Source: Chloroflexota bacterium | GTDB lineage: Bacteria; Chloroflexota; Anaerolineae; CG2-30-64-16 | DNA length: 64,000 nt | Assembly: GCA_026389845.1 (NCBI GenBank) | Contig: JAPLHB010000105.1 | Location: forward strand, 62,001 to 126,000 | Direction: 5' to 3' | Part shown: positions 1 through 7,470 of the stretch, piece by piece | Position numbering within the stretch: the stretch's first letter is position 1 | Layout: the number at the start of each line of letters is the position of its first letter | The notes under the pieces: generated by a model | Databases searched by the model: none | What the model saw: only the letters and a program-made list of their open reading frames with translations | Told to the model about the DNA's origin: nothing | Made by a program: the position numbers and the translations under genes

Positions 1-1
1 G

Positions 2-304
2 GGCGGCGCTTGGTTCACACTGGAGGCCGTGGACGTCTTTAACCCGATGATGACCAACGGCCTGGGATTCATCGGGCTGGCCGCAATGATCTTCGGTAAG
101 TGGAGCCCGTTCGGCGCGTTGATCGGCGCGCTGATCTTCGGCCTGGGCAACAGCGTGACCGCGACGATCAGCATCTTCCGGCCCGACATCCCGTCGCAGA
201 TTCCGCAGATGCTGCCCTACCTGTTGACCATCATCGTCCTCACCGGCGTCGTAGGCCGGGCCATCCCGCCTGCGGCCGATGGGCAGGCGTACGAGAAGAA
301 CTAA
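2..304 (+). CDS. ABC transporter permease, C-terminal part (simple sugar/nucleoside type)
   Basis: This is the last 100 or so codons of a gene cut by the left window edge; the frame is open to base 2. The peptide contains 'MTNGLGFIGLAAMIFGKW' and then hydrophobic segments. This is characteristic of the last membrane segments of BPD_transp_2 permeases of the RbsC/YufQ (BmpA-system) type, which import simple sugars or nucleosides through the inner membrane. The tail 'ADGQAYEKN' is hydrophilic and cytoplasmic. The ATPase, binding protein and second permease should lie to the left, outside the window. A strong hairpin follows within 20 bases, so this is probably the last gene of its operon. The exact substrate cannot be told from this part. 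Confidence 0.85.
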   Translation, partial: GGAWFTLEAVDVFNPMMTNGLGFIGLAAMIFGKWSPFGALIGALIFGLGNSVTATISIFRPDIPSQIPQMLPYLLTIIVLTGVVGRAIPPAADGQAYEKN

Positions 305-322
305 GTTGCAACCGTCCATTAA

Positions 323-368
323 CCCTCCCGCGGGCTGACAACACCAGCCGCGGGAGGGCGCTTTGTCT
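323..368 (+). terminator. Rho-independent terminator after the ABC permease
   Basis: The arms CCCTCCCGCGG and CCGCGGGAGGG pair perfectly, with additional GCTG/CAGC pairing toward the loop. A T-rich stretch (ctttgtctcttt) follows. It lies 19 bases after the permease stop codon. Confidence 0.8.
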
Positions 369-450
369 CTTTACGGCCGCTGTCGAGGAATTGCAGGAGA
401 GTGCACTCGATTTGCAGAATCGTGTATTGGAAAAGCGACACGTTGATTCT

Positions 451-1998
451 ATGTCGAAGATGAATAAGTACCGCGCGGCTCGGACGCTTGATGCGATCTC
501 CAATCCGCAAGACCTGAGCTACAAAGTGCCAGGGCTGTTGACCTGGCTTTTGGTGATTGTGGCGATTGTTGGCCTCTGGGCATTCCCGCGCCCCGTTTTG
601 TATGGGGCGCGGGTCGTGGCGTTTTATACGTTGATCCGCTATGTCATCATTGTCTTTTTCTACCTCGTCGGCCTGATCCGCGTTCGTCGCTGGGAGACTC
701 GCGTCAAGCTCGGCGCTGACCCTGGCACCCCGCCCCATGGCGCGCTCCGTTACGACGATATCCATCACGTTGTCTTCGTCTGCAATTACAAGGAACCGGC
801 GGAGATCCTGACCCGCACGCTCACCGCCCTGGCGGAGCAAGAAAATGCCCGGCATCGGTTGACGGTTGTGCTGGCGATGGAGGAAGCGGAAGCGGGCGCC
901 CGCGCCAAGGGCCAGAAGCTACAAGAGGCCTTCGCCGGGCGCTTTGCCCGTTTCCTGGTGACGGTTCATCCGGCCAATGTGCCGGGCGAAATCGCCGGCA
1001 AAGGCCCTAACCAGGGGTGGGCCGCGCGTCAGGCAAAGCGGGAACTGGTAGATCGGCTGAAACTTCCCATCGAAAATCTGGTGCTGACCACCTGTGACGC
1101 TGACTCGATCTTGCACCTGCACTATTTTTCCGAGTTGACGCGGCTGTTTGCCGCAGATGAGCGCCGCTATGAGCGGTTCTGGCAGGCGCCTCTGCTGTTC
1201 GATAACAACGTCTGGCAGGTCCAGTTCCCGATCCGGCTGCTGACCTACTTCGCCAACGCCGTGCAGTTATCCGAGTTGGCGAATCCGGTGTCGCTGACCC
1301 TGCCGCTGAGCACCTTCTCCCTCAGTTACAAGCTCGCCAATTCGGTTGGCTATTGGGATCGCAGCATCACCGCGGACGATGCCCACATGTTTTTGCGCTG
1401 CCTGTTCGGCACACAAGGAAGAGCCAGCTTGGTGCGGATCTTCTTGCCAACCCGAGGCGACACGATCACCGGTGCGACGGTGTGGCAGGCCATGGTCAAC
1501 TTCTACCGGCAGAAGGTGCGCCACGGCTGGGGCTGCGAAGATGTGGGTTATGTGCTCCAACAATGGACGCGGCCCAGCATGCCCTTTTACAAAAAACTGC
1601 CCTACCTGATCAAGGTCCTGCACGACCACTTGATCTTTAGCATCGGTAGCCTCGCGGTGATCGTGGGGACGCTCTTGGCGTACAAGTACGAAGGTACGTG
1701 GCTCATCACCTTGCCGCCGAACTTCGCCTATCCGCTCCTGTTGCACGTGATTAACGTGATCGGCGCGCTGGGCACATGGACTATCTGGCTGGTGGAACGC
1801 TTCCGCACGGCGAGAGGCTGGCGCCACTGGGGGCTGCTGACGTTGATCACTGAAATCGTTGCCTGGGCCGCTTTCCCGGTGCTCAGCGTGGTGTTGGTGG
1901 GACTGCCCGCGCTCCAGGCGCAGACGCAGATGATGCTGGGGATGCCGCTGAATCACTTCCGAACGCCCAAACAGGCCGAATCGCCGGTGGGGCAGTGA
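451..1998 (+). CDS. Membrane glycosyltransferase, family 2-like
   Basis: A processive-type inner-membrane glycosyltransferase that probably transfers sugars to a polysaccharide or lipid acceptor. Two hydrophobic segments at about residues 28-80 precede a cytosolic GT-A domain. The domain shows 'VFVCNYKEP' at its start, a DxD-like 'CDADS' near residue 213 and 'ADDAHMF' near 308. A basic/aromatic 'RHGWGCED' near 356 sits where QxxRW-type motifs occur in cellulose-synthase-like enzymes. Three or four further membrane segments follow (about 390-480). The ORF track extends to base 100, but that part overlaps the permease and the terminator, so I take ATG 451. The ribosome site is weak, and TTG about 60 bases upstream is an alternative. 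Length (515 aa) fits. Acceptor and donor are unknown. Confidence 0.75.
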   Translation: MSKMNKYRAARTLDAISNPQDLSYKVPGLLTWLLVIVAIVGLWAFPRPVLYGARVVAFYTLIRYVIIVFFYLVGLIRVRRWETRVKLGADPGTPPHGALRYDDIHHVVFVCNYKEPAEILTRTLTALAEQENARHRLTVVLAMEEAEAGARAKGQKLQEAFAGRFARFLVTVHPANVPGEIAGKGPNQGWAARQAKRELVDRLKLPIENLVLTTCDADSILHLHYFSELTRLFAADERRYERFWQAPLLFDNNVWQVQFPIRLLTYFANAVQLSELANPVSLTLPLSTFSLSYKLANSVGYWDRSITADDAHMFLRCLFGTQGRASLVRIFLPTRGDTITGATVWQAMVNFYRQKVRHGWGCEDVGYVLQQWTRPSMPFYKKLPYLIKVLHDHLIFSIGSLAVIVGTLLAYKYEGTWLITLPPNFAYPLLLHVINVIGALGTWTIWLVERFRTARGWRHWGLLTLITEIVAWAAFPVLSVVLVGLPALQAQTQMMLGMPLNHFRTPKQAESPVGQ

Positions 1999-2006
1999 GA
2001 ACGATT

Positions 2007-2153
2007 TTAGCGCCGCGAACCTGTCACTCGGCGCTCGATCCCCTGCGCAGCCTGCCCTAGCGTATAGTTCACCCCGAAGTAGATCACCGCAATCACGAAC
2101 AACGTCTCCATCGGATTCCGATTGAACTGGTAGAGGATCTGCCCGCGAAAAGG
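2007..2153 (-). pseudogene. Remnant of a polar amino acid ABC permease C-terminus
   Basis: Reading the minus strand gives 'METLFVIAVIYFGVNYTLG' followed by a charged tail 'GIERRVTGSRR' and a stop. This resembles the last membrane helix and tail of HisM/GlnP-type permeases ('..iYf.in..l....Err'). Only about 45-50 residues are recognisable. The longer minus ORF in the track (to 3350) continues antisense through ubiD and is not real. It is probably a decayed fragment. Confidence 0.45.
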
Positions 2154-2157
2154 GTGT

Positions 2158-2186
2158 TTGACAAGCCCGCTGTCCTGACATACAAT
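2158..2186 (+). promoter_or_regulatory. Sigma-70-like promoter for the ubiD operon
   Basis: A perfect -35 TTGACA (2158-2163), a 17-base spacer and TACAAT (2181-2186) lie 37 bases before the ubiD ATG. Confidence 0.7.
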
Positions 2187-2222
2187 CGCCTTGAAATTCC
2201 TGAAGATCATGGAAGGTAAGAC

Positions 2223-3689
2223 ATGGCTTATCGCGACCTGCGCGAATTCATCGCCCGGCTGGAAGCGGCCGGCGAGTTGATCCGTGTCAAAGCACCCGTC
2301 AGCGCGCAGTTGGAGATCACCGAGATCGTTGATCGAATCAGCAAGGGGCCGGCCGGGCAGAACAAGGCGCTGCTGTTCGAGAATGTGCGCGGCTGCGAAG
2401 TGCCGGTGCTGATCAACGCGTTCGGCTCGGCGCAGCGCATGGCATGGGCGCTGGGCGTGGACGACCTGAACGAGCTGGCGACCCGCCTGGGCCGCCTGCT
2501 GCGACCGGAGTTGCCGCATGGCCTGGGCCCGATGTTCGACAAGGCGGGCGAGTTGTGGGGCGCGCTGCGCAGCGTGGGCTTGGGGCCGAGCTTGGTGCGC
2601 CATGCGGCCGTGCAAGAGATCGTGCTCGCAGGCGAGGACGCGAGCCTCGACCGCTTGCCTATCCTCCAGTGCTGGCCGAAAGACGGCGGTCGCTACGTCA
2701 CCCTGCCGGCCGTCATCACCCGCGACCCCGTCCGCGGCACGCGCAACGTCGGTATGTATCGCTTGCAGGTGTACGACAGCCGCACGCTGGGGATGCACTG
2801 GCAGCTCCATAAGGGCGGCGCCGAGCATCAGCGCGTCGCAGAACGCGCGGGTGCGGAGCGCATCCCCGTGGCAGTCAGCCTGGGCGGCGACCCGGCGGTG
2901 ATGTGGTGCGCCTCGGCGCCACTGCCGCCGGACATAGATGAGTTCTTGTTGGCGGGCTGGCTGCGCGGGAAGCCCGTCCCGCTGGTCAAGTGCGTCACCC
3001 AGCCATTGGAAGTCCCCGCCGACGCCGAGATCGTTATCGAGGGCACCGTGGACCCGGCCGAATCGCGGCCCGAAGGCCCCTTCGGTGATCACACCGGCTA
3101 TTATACCCCCGTCGCCGACTATCCGGTGATGCACGTCACCGCAATCACCCACCGCCGCGAGCCAATCTACCCCGCCACAGTCGTCGGCCGGCCGCCGATG
3201 GAAGATTACTGGATGGGCAAGGCCACCGAGCGGCTCTTTTTGCCCCTCATGCGCCTGTTCCTCAGCGAGATCGTGGACGTGGCGATGCCGGCCGAAGGGG
3301 TCTTCCACAATCTGGTGCTGGTGAGTATCCGCAAACGTTTCCCCGGCCACCCGCGCAAGGTCATCAACGGCCTGTGGGGGCTGGGGCTAATGATGCTGGC
3401 GAAGGCCATCGTCATCTTCGACGAGAACGTGGACGTGCAGAACAGCGCCGAAGCCTACTGGCAGATGTTCGGCAACGTGGACTGGGCGCACGACGTGGTC
3501 ATCCAGGAAGGTCCAACCGATGCACTCGACCACGCGTCGTACCGCTTCGCGTTCGGGGGCAAGATCGGGATTGACGCCACCGCGAAAGGGCCGCTGGACG
3601 GCTACACGCGCGGCTGGCCGGAGTCGGTCGCAATGCCCGAGGTGGTGCGGAAGCTGGTGACGGAGCGGTGGGAGGAGTATATCGGGTGA
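2223..3689 (+). CDS. mqnL: UbiD-family decarboxylase, probably menaquinone pathway (MqnL type)
   Basis: 488 residues, the usual UbiD length. UbiD enzymes are prenylated-FMN-dependent decarboxylases of aromatic or conjugated acids. Family features seen include 'LPILQCWPKDGGRYVTLP' near 140-160, 'GMYRLQVYDSRTLGMHWQ' near 180-195 and 'EGPFGDHTGYYTP' near 285-297. The last is the acidic/Glu region that holds prFMN and the catalytic Glu. A UbiA-like prenyltransferase of the TIGR01475 type lies 1.5 kb downstream on the same strand, as in futalosine-route menaquinone loci where these enzymes are called MqnL and MqnP. The UbiX/MqnM flavin prenyltransferase is not in the window. A good promoter precedes it, and its stop overlaps the mntP start. 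The substrate is inferred from context. Confidence 0.85.
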   Translation: MAYRDLREFIARLEAAGELIRVKAPVSAQLEITEIVDRISKGPAGQNKALLFENVRGCEVPVLINAFGSAQRMAWALGVDDLNELATRLGRLLRPELPHGLGPMFDKAGELWGALRSVGLGPSLVRHAAVQEIVLAGEDASLDRLPILQCWPKDGGRYVTLPAVITRDPVRGTRNVGMYRLQVYDSRTLGMHWQLHKGGAEHQRVAERAGAERIPVAVSLGGDPAVMWCASAPLPPDIDEFLLAGWLRGKPVPLVKCVTQPLEVPADAEIVIEGTVDPAESRPEGPFGDHTGYYTPVADYPVMHVTAITHRREPIYPATVVGRPPMEDYWMGKATERLFLPLMRLFLSEIVDVAMPAEGVFHNLVLVSIRKRFPGHPRKVINGLWGLGLMMLAKAIVIFDENVDVQNSAEAYWQMFGNVDWAHDVVIQEGPTDALDHASYRFAFGGKIGIDATAKGPLDGYTRGWPESVAMPEVVRKLVTERWEEYIG

Positions 3690-4243
3690 GTTTTGTCGAG
3701 ATTCTGCTGATTGCCGTGGGCCTGGCGATGGACGCGTTCGCCGTGTCGCTGGGGATCGGTACAACCGGCCGCGCGTCTGGCCCGCGGCCGATCTTCCGCC
3801 TGGCGTTCCATTTCGGCTTGTTCCAGGCGCTCATGCCCGTCCTGGGTTGGCTCGCCGGCACAGGCGTTGCCGGTTTCATCGAAGATTTCGATCACTGGGT
3901 CGCGCTGATCCTGCTGGCTTTCGTCGGCGTGCGGATGATTCGCTCCGGCCTCGATTCGAACGGCGAGTCGCACGCCAACGATCCCTCGCGCGGCGGCACC
4001 CTCATCATGCTGGCCGTGGCGACGAGCATAGATGCGTTCGCCATCGGCCTGAGCCTGGCGATGTTGCGCGTGAACATCCTGTATCCCGCGATCGTCATCG
4101 GCGTGGTGACGGGTGGCCTTTCGCTGGCAGCGTTGCTGGTCGGTGGCCGGCTGGGCAAGGTCTTCGGCAAGCGGATGGAGGTCCTGGGCGGGCTGATTTT
4201 GATCGGGATCGGGATAAGGGTAGTCATCTCACATTTGGTGTAG
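3686..4243 (+). CDS. mntP: MntP-type manganese efflux pump
   Basis: A 185-residue membrane protein with six predicted helices arranged as two repeats. Each repeat carries the family signature: 'GLAMDAFAVSLGIG' near residue 12 and 'ATSIDAFAIGLSLA' near 112. The paired Asp residues in membrane segments are the Mn(II) ligands known for MntP (YebN, DUF204). The start is GTG 3686, overlapping the UbiD stop as GTGA, with GGAGG about 10 bases upstream. The track's ATG at 3668 would lie inside ubiD. Translational coupling to ubiD suggests co-expression. No yybP-ykoY riboswitch is possible here because there is no leader. Confidence 0.9.
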   Translation: MSFVEILLIAVGLAMDAFAVSLGIGTTGRASGPRPIFRLAFHFGLFQALMPVLGWLAGTGVAGFIEDFDHWVALILLAFVGVRMIRSGLDSNGESHANDPSRGGTLIMLAVATSIDAFAIGLSLAMLRVNILYPAIVIGVVTGGLSLAALLVGGRLGKVFGKRMEVLGGLILIGIGIRVVISHLV

Positions 4244-4251
4244 AGGATCGG

Positions 4252-4260
4252 TGGTATAAT
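4252..4260 (+). promoter_or_regulatory. Extended -10 promoter before the MntA-HepT pair
   Basis: TGGTATAAT is a perfect extended -10 element (TGn plus TATAAT), 66 bases before the mntA ATG. No strong -35 is seen, as expected for this promoter class. Confidence 0.55.
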
Positions 4261-4268
4261 ATCTGGGA

Positions 4269-4302
4269 TGCGTGAAACGTGATACGTGAAGTGTGACGCG
4301 TA
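4269..4302 (+). repeat. Degenerate heptad repeat (CGTGAAA/CGTGATA family)
   Basis: Four successive seven-base units of the form CGTGNNN (CGTGAAA, CGTGATA, CGTGAAG, then a decayed one) fill the leader of mntA. Related arrays occur at 7433 and 9050. Confidence 0.6.
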
Positions 4303-4325
4303 ATCCACCTGGATGTAAGGTTGCG

Positions 4326-4823
4326 ATGGATACCCGGCAACTGGTTGAGACACTCAAGGATTTCATGGCGCGGCAGCCGGAGGTGCGGCTGGCGTACCTG
4401 TTCGGCTCGCACGGACGAGGCACAGCCAATGCGTTGAGCGACGTGGATCTGGCGGTTCTCCTGGACGAGCGTCTGTCGCCCGCGGAGCAGGGGCAGGTCC
4501 ACGTGCGGCTAATGGGCGACTTGATGGGCCTCTTGCACCGGGATGACGTAGACCTGGTCATCCTGAATCGGGCGCCGTTGCTGCTGCGCCATTGCGTGCT
4601 GCGCGATGGCAACCTGGTGTTCGCCGCCGACGAGCAAGAGCGGGCGCGCTTTGCGGCAGATACGCTCCAACGTTACCTGGATCATCGCTATATGTACGAC
4701 GTGCTGGATGAAGCCATGCTTGCCCGGCTTCGGGAGGGGCGCTTTGGTCGTGGACAAATCGGCGATTCGCGCGCGCTTCGCCAGGCTCGAACGGTGCATC
4801 GCCAAACTGCGGGCGGCGACTGA
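4326..4823 (+). CDS. mntA: MntA-type nucleotidyltransferase antitoxin
   Basis: 165 residues with the minimal nucleotidyltransferase signature 'GSHGRGTANALSDVDLAV' near residue 30, i.e. GSx10DxD. The two Asp residues bind Mg-ATP. In MntA-HepT systems this protein AMPylates a tyrosine of the partner toxin HepT and silences it. The ATG at 4326 is chosen because it begins the conserved domain directly; the upstream in-frame ATG at 4293 lies in heptad repeat. The gene overlaps hepT by 74 bases, which ties translation of the pair. Not to be confused with the MntP transporter next door. Its position inside a menaquinone/transport run is unusual. Confidence 0.85.
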   Translation: MDTRQLVETLKDFMARQPEVRLAYLFGSHGRGTANALSDVDLAVLLDERLSPAEQGQVHVRLMGDLMGLLHRDDVDLVILNRAPLLLRHCVLRDGNLVFAADEQERARFAADTLQRYLDHRYMYDVLDEAMLARLREGRFGRGQIGDSRALRQARTVHRQTAGGD

Positions 4824-5181
4824 AGACCTGGACTTCGACACCTACCTCGAAGATGAATTCTTGCAGGACGTGTTGGAGCATAACCTACAGATCGCCAGCC
4901 AGATCGTGCTGGATGTTAGCACGCACATCATCGCTGAGCAGGGCTGGGAGATACCCGACGACTACGAGCAGGCGGTGGTTATCCTGGCGCGTCACGGCGT
5001 CACCCCACAGGAGTTGACCGCGCAGTTGCGCGGCATGGCGGGCTTCCGCAACGTCCTCGTCCACGCCTACCTTGAGGTTGACCAGGACATCGTCTTTGCG
5101 GCGGCGACCGATCACCTGGCGGACTACGAGATGTTCGCACAGAGCGTGACGGCCTGGCTGGACAGCACCTCGGCGCAATGA
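4750..5181 (+). CDS. hepT: HepT-type HEPN RNase toxin (DUF86)
   Basis: 143 residues, all helical. The motif 'RNVLVHAY' near residue 108 is exactly the RX4HXY HEPN ribonuclease signature, in which the Tyr is the residue AMPylated by MntA. 'EFLQDVLEHNLQIASQIVLD' near 35 is the typical DUF86 helix. GTG 4750 is chosen as start (TTG 4744 also possible); GGGAGGGG lies about 10 bases upstream, inside mntA. The stop overlaps the next gene's start as ATGA, so the toxin is translationally coupled to the downstream prenyltransferase gene as well. Confidence 0.88.
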   Translation: MDKSAIRARFARLERCIAKLRAATEDLDFDTYLEDEFLQDVLEHNLQIASQIVLDVSTHIIAEQGWEIPDDYEQAVVILARHGVTPQELTAQLRGMAGFRNVLVHAYLEVDQDIVFAAATDHLADYEMFAQSVTAWLDSTSAQ

Positions 5182-6029
5182 GACAATTTCGCATCCTGCT
5201 CGACCTGGTCAAGTTCGAGCACACGATTTTCGCTCTGCCGTTCGCCTATTTGGGAATGGTGCTGGCAGCGGGCGGATGGCCCGGATGGGGCAAGTTCGCC
5301 TGGATCACGGTGGCGATGGCCGCGGCGCGCACGTTCGCCTTCGCGGTCAACCGGCTGGCCGACCGCTTTTATGATGCGCGCAACCCGCGCACGGCGGGTC
5401 GCTCTCTGCCGAGCGGGAAGATCGGCCCGCGGGCGGTTGTTGCTTTGGCGGTCGTGGCCCTGGCGTTGTTGATCCTGGCCGCGTGGCAACTCAACCGTTT
5501 CGTGCTGGCGTTGCTGCCCGGCGCGGTGCTCTTCCTGGCCGGTTACTCGTACACCAAGCGGTTCACGTGGCTCAGCCATTGGGTGCTCGGCTTCACCGAC
5601 GGCATGGCCGTGGCTGGCGCGTGGGCTGCGGTGACAGGCTCGCTGGCGCATCCCACCCCTTGGCTGCTCTGGCTGGCGGTGACAGCCTGGATCGCGGGCT
5701 TCGACCTGATCTACGCATGCCAGGACACCGACTTCGACCGGGCCGAGGGGTTGCATTCCGTCCCCGCGGCCTTCGGCAACGCGGCGGCGCTGCGCTGGGC
5801 CAGGATCAACCATCTGTTGACCGTGCTGGCGCTGGCCGCGGCCGGATGGTCGCTGGGGCTGCGCTGGCCGTTTTGGGCCGGGCTGATCGCGATCGCTGGC
5901 TTGCTGTGGTACGAGAACAGCCTGGTCAAGTCCGACGACTTGAGCCGGGTGAACCTGGCGTTTTTCAACGTCAACGGGTACATCAGCGTGCTGGTGTTCG
6001 TGGCCGCCTGGGCGGGGCTGCGGGGCTAG
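5178..6029 (+). CDS. mqnP: UbiA-family prenyltransferase (MqnP-like)
   Basis: A 283-residue integral membrane prenyltransferase that attaches a polyprenyl chain to an aromatic acid. Both Asp-rich motifs are present. The first, 'NRLADRFYDARNPRTAGR', lies near residue 57. The second, 'YACQDTDFDRAEGLHSVPA', lies near 178. The wording of the second motif is that of the TIGR01475 'UbiA-like' group found with UbiD-like and UbiX-like enzymes in futalosine-route menaquinone synthesis. About eight helices are predicted. The start ATG 5178 overlaps the hepT stop (ATGA). It works with the UbiD enzyme at 2223. The pairing strongly suggests menaquinone rather than ubiquinone, but the substrate is inferred. 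Confidence 0.85.
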   Translation: MRQFRILLDLVKFEHTIFALPFAYLGMVLAAGGWPGWGKFAWITVAMAAARTFAFAVNRLADRFYDARNPRTAGRSLPSGKIGPRAVVALAVVALALLILAAWQLNRFVLALLPGAVLFLAGYSYTKRFTWLSHWVLGFTDGMAVAGAWAAVTGSLAHPTPWLLWLAVTAWIAGFDLIYACQDTDFDRAEGLHSVPAAFGNAAALRWARINHLLTVLALAAAGWSLGLRWPFWAGLIAIAGLLWYENSLVKSDDLSRVNLAFFNVNGYISVLVFVAAWAGLRG

Positions 6030-6080
6030 AAGCTGGAAGCTGCAAACTAGAAACTGGAAGCTGGTCTGCAAACTTGGAGG
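6028..6080 (+). repeat. Heptad repeat (GAAGCTG/GAAACTG family)
   Basis: Units GAAGCTG, GAAGCTG, CAAACTA, GAAACTG, GAAGCTG, each seven bases, fill the spacer between the prenyltransferase and the next gene. The same family appears in coding sequence at 13248-13281. Confidence 0.65.
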
Positions 6081-6088
6081 AGAAAAAC

Positions 6089-6475
6089 ATGCGTGGAATT
6101 CTTGCCGGTCTGTTGGTTGCATCGCTGGTCTTGGTCCTGGCTCTGCTGATCGCCACCGTCGGCTCGGTCGGCGTGGCACTCATCGGACTGCTGCTGCACC
6201 ACTGGTTCGATCTGACCCAGTGGCAGGGCAGCCTGATCGCCGTGGTTGTGGGCGGGGGCCTCAGCCTGGTGGTCTACAGAACCGTCGCCGCGGCGTCTGT
6301 CCCCACGACCTACAGCGATAATTGGGACGACGATGAGGAAGAGGAAGATGAAGAAGACGAGGAAGAGTACGAGCCGCCCATCGTCCCCTGGCGTCGCAGC
6401 CGGCCTACACCGGGCGAGTTGCCCGTGCAGAAGCCCACAAGTACACCGAGCAAGCCGGTGGGCAAGAAGAAGTGA
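6089..6475 (+). CDS. Small membrane protein with acidic tail, function unknown
   Basis: 128 residues; I do not recognise a family. Two hydrophobic helices (about residues 4-25 and 30-68) are followed by an extremely acidic stretch (about 18 of 22 residues Asp/Glu near 78-96) and then a basic, Pro/Thr-rich end finishing in KKK. ATG 6089 has a clear TGGAGGAG site. It ends four bases from, or overlapping with, the start of the transporter binding protein, so it belongs to that operon. The acidic run could bind cations or be a flexible cytosolic tail; nothing more can be said. Confidence 0.65.
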   Translation: MRGILAGLLVASLVLVLALLIATVGSVGVALIGLLLHHWFDLTQWQGSLIAVVVGGGLSLVVYRTVAAASVPTTYSDNWDDDEEEEDEEDEEEYEPPIVPWRRSRPTPGELPVQKPTSTPSKPVGKKK

Positions 6476-6477
6476 AA

Positions 6478-7428
6478 ATGAAGCAGCTAGCTCTACTCAT
6501 TCTCATCGTCTTACTGGCGGCAGTCTTGACCGGCTGCGCGCCGGCCAAACCGGAAGATACCAGCCTCAAAATTGCATTGATCCCCGTGCTCGACGTGATC
6601 CCGGTGTTCATCGCCCAACAAAACGGCTATTTCGCTGAGCAGGGCATCCAGGTGGAGGGTATCCCGGTCAAAAGCGCGCAGGAGCGCGACGTGCTGATCC
6701 AGACCGGCCAAACCGATGGCATGCTGACCGATCTCATTTCCACTGGCCTGTTCAACAAAGACAGTGTCAAGGTCAAGGCCGTCTACACGACGCGGCGGTC
6801 CTACCCCAACGCGCCGGTGTTCCGTGTTCTGGCCGGGCCGAAGACCGATATCAAATCCCCGACCGACCTGAAGGGCGTGCCCATCGGCATCAGCCAGAAC
6901 ACCGTCATCGAATACTTGACCGACCGCATCCTGGAGGCCGAAGGCTTGCAGCGGAGCGACATTGCCGTGGTGGAGGTGAGCGCCATCCCCGTGCGCTACG
7001 AGCAGTTGCTGAACGGCAACCTCAAGGCCGCCACCCTGCCCGATCCACTGGCGCAGGCCGCGCTCACGGCCGGGGCAAAGTTGGTGGTGGATGACTCGAA
7101 GTACGCCAGCGAGTCGCAGTCGGTGCTCAGCTTCCGTTTGGAGACCCTCAAGGCCAAGCCGAACACCGTCAAGAAGTTCCTGGTCGCCTGGGAGAAGGCC
7201 GTCAAAGAGCTGAACGCGCACCCCGAGAAGTATCAGAGCGTCCTCATCGAGCAGGGCCGCGTGCCCAAGTCCATCGAGAACAGCTACAAGATGCCGCCCT
7301 TCCCCGAACGCGGCGTCCCCACGGCGGCTGAGGTCGCCGACGTAGTCAAATGGCTGCGGGAGAAGGGGCTGGTGGGGCGGGAGATTCCGTACGCGGATAT
7401 GGTAGATAGCTCGTTTCTGCCGAAGTGA
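6478..7428 (+). CDS. NitT/TauT-type ABC transporter substrate-binding lipoprotein
   Basis: 316 residues with a lipoprotein signal: 'MKQLALLILIVLLAAVLTGC', lipobox LTGC with Cys20. The body fits the NMT1/ThiY/SsuA-like fold ('KIALIPVLDVIPVFIAQQNG', 'GYFAEQGIQVEG', 'DLKGVPIGIS'). This fold binds nitrate, sulfonates, taurine or thiamine precursors. Start ATG 6478 gives the cleanest signal peptide; GTG 6472, overlapping the previous stop, is possible. It forms a complete importer with the ATPase (7471) and permease (8314). The ligand is not determinable. Its place after menaquinone genes could mean a quinone precursor or metabolite, but that is speculation. Confidence 0.85.
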   Translation: MKQLALLILIVLLAAVLTGCAPAKPEDTSLKIALIPVLDVIPVFIAQQNGYFAEQGIQVEGIPVKSAQERDVLIQTGQTDGMLTDLISTGLFNKDSVKVKAVYTTRRSYPNAPVFRVLAGPKTDIKSPTDLKGVPIGISQNTVIEYLTDRILEAEGLQRSDIAVVEVSAIPVRYEQLLNGNLKAATLPDPLAQAALTAGAKLVVDDSKYASESQSVLSFRLETLKAKPNTVKKFLVAWEKAVKELNAHPEKYQSVLIEQGRVPKSIENSYKMPPFPERGVPTAAEVADVVKWLREKGLVGREIPYADMVDSSFLPK

Positions 7429-7430
7429 GT

Positions 7431-7458
7431 TCGTGATACGTGCTGCGTGATACGTGAA
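7431..7458 (+). repeat. Heptad repeat (CGTGATA/CGTGCTG)
   Basis: Three to four units CGTGATA, CGTGCTG, CGTGATA, CGTGAAT lie between the binding-protein stop and the ATPase start. Same family as 4269 and 9050. Confidence 0.6.
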
Positions 7459-7470
7459 TTCGACTATCCC

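Noticed and set aside
2169-3350. Long minus-strand ORF opposite ubiD (part of the 447-aa track ORF)
   Set aside because: Antisense to a well-conserved UbiD gene, with His/Arg/Gln-rich composition typical of shadow frames. Only its last 46 codons look like a real remnant.
3690-3760. yybP-ykoY manganese riboswitch for mntP
   Set aside because: The mntP start overlaps the ubiD stop, leaving no leader.
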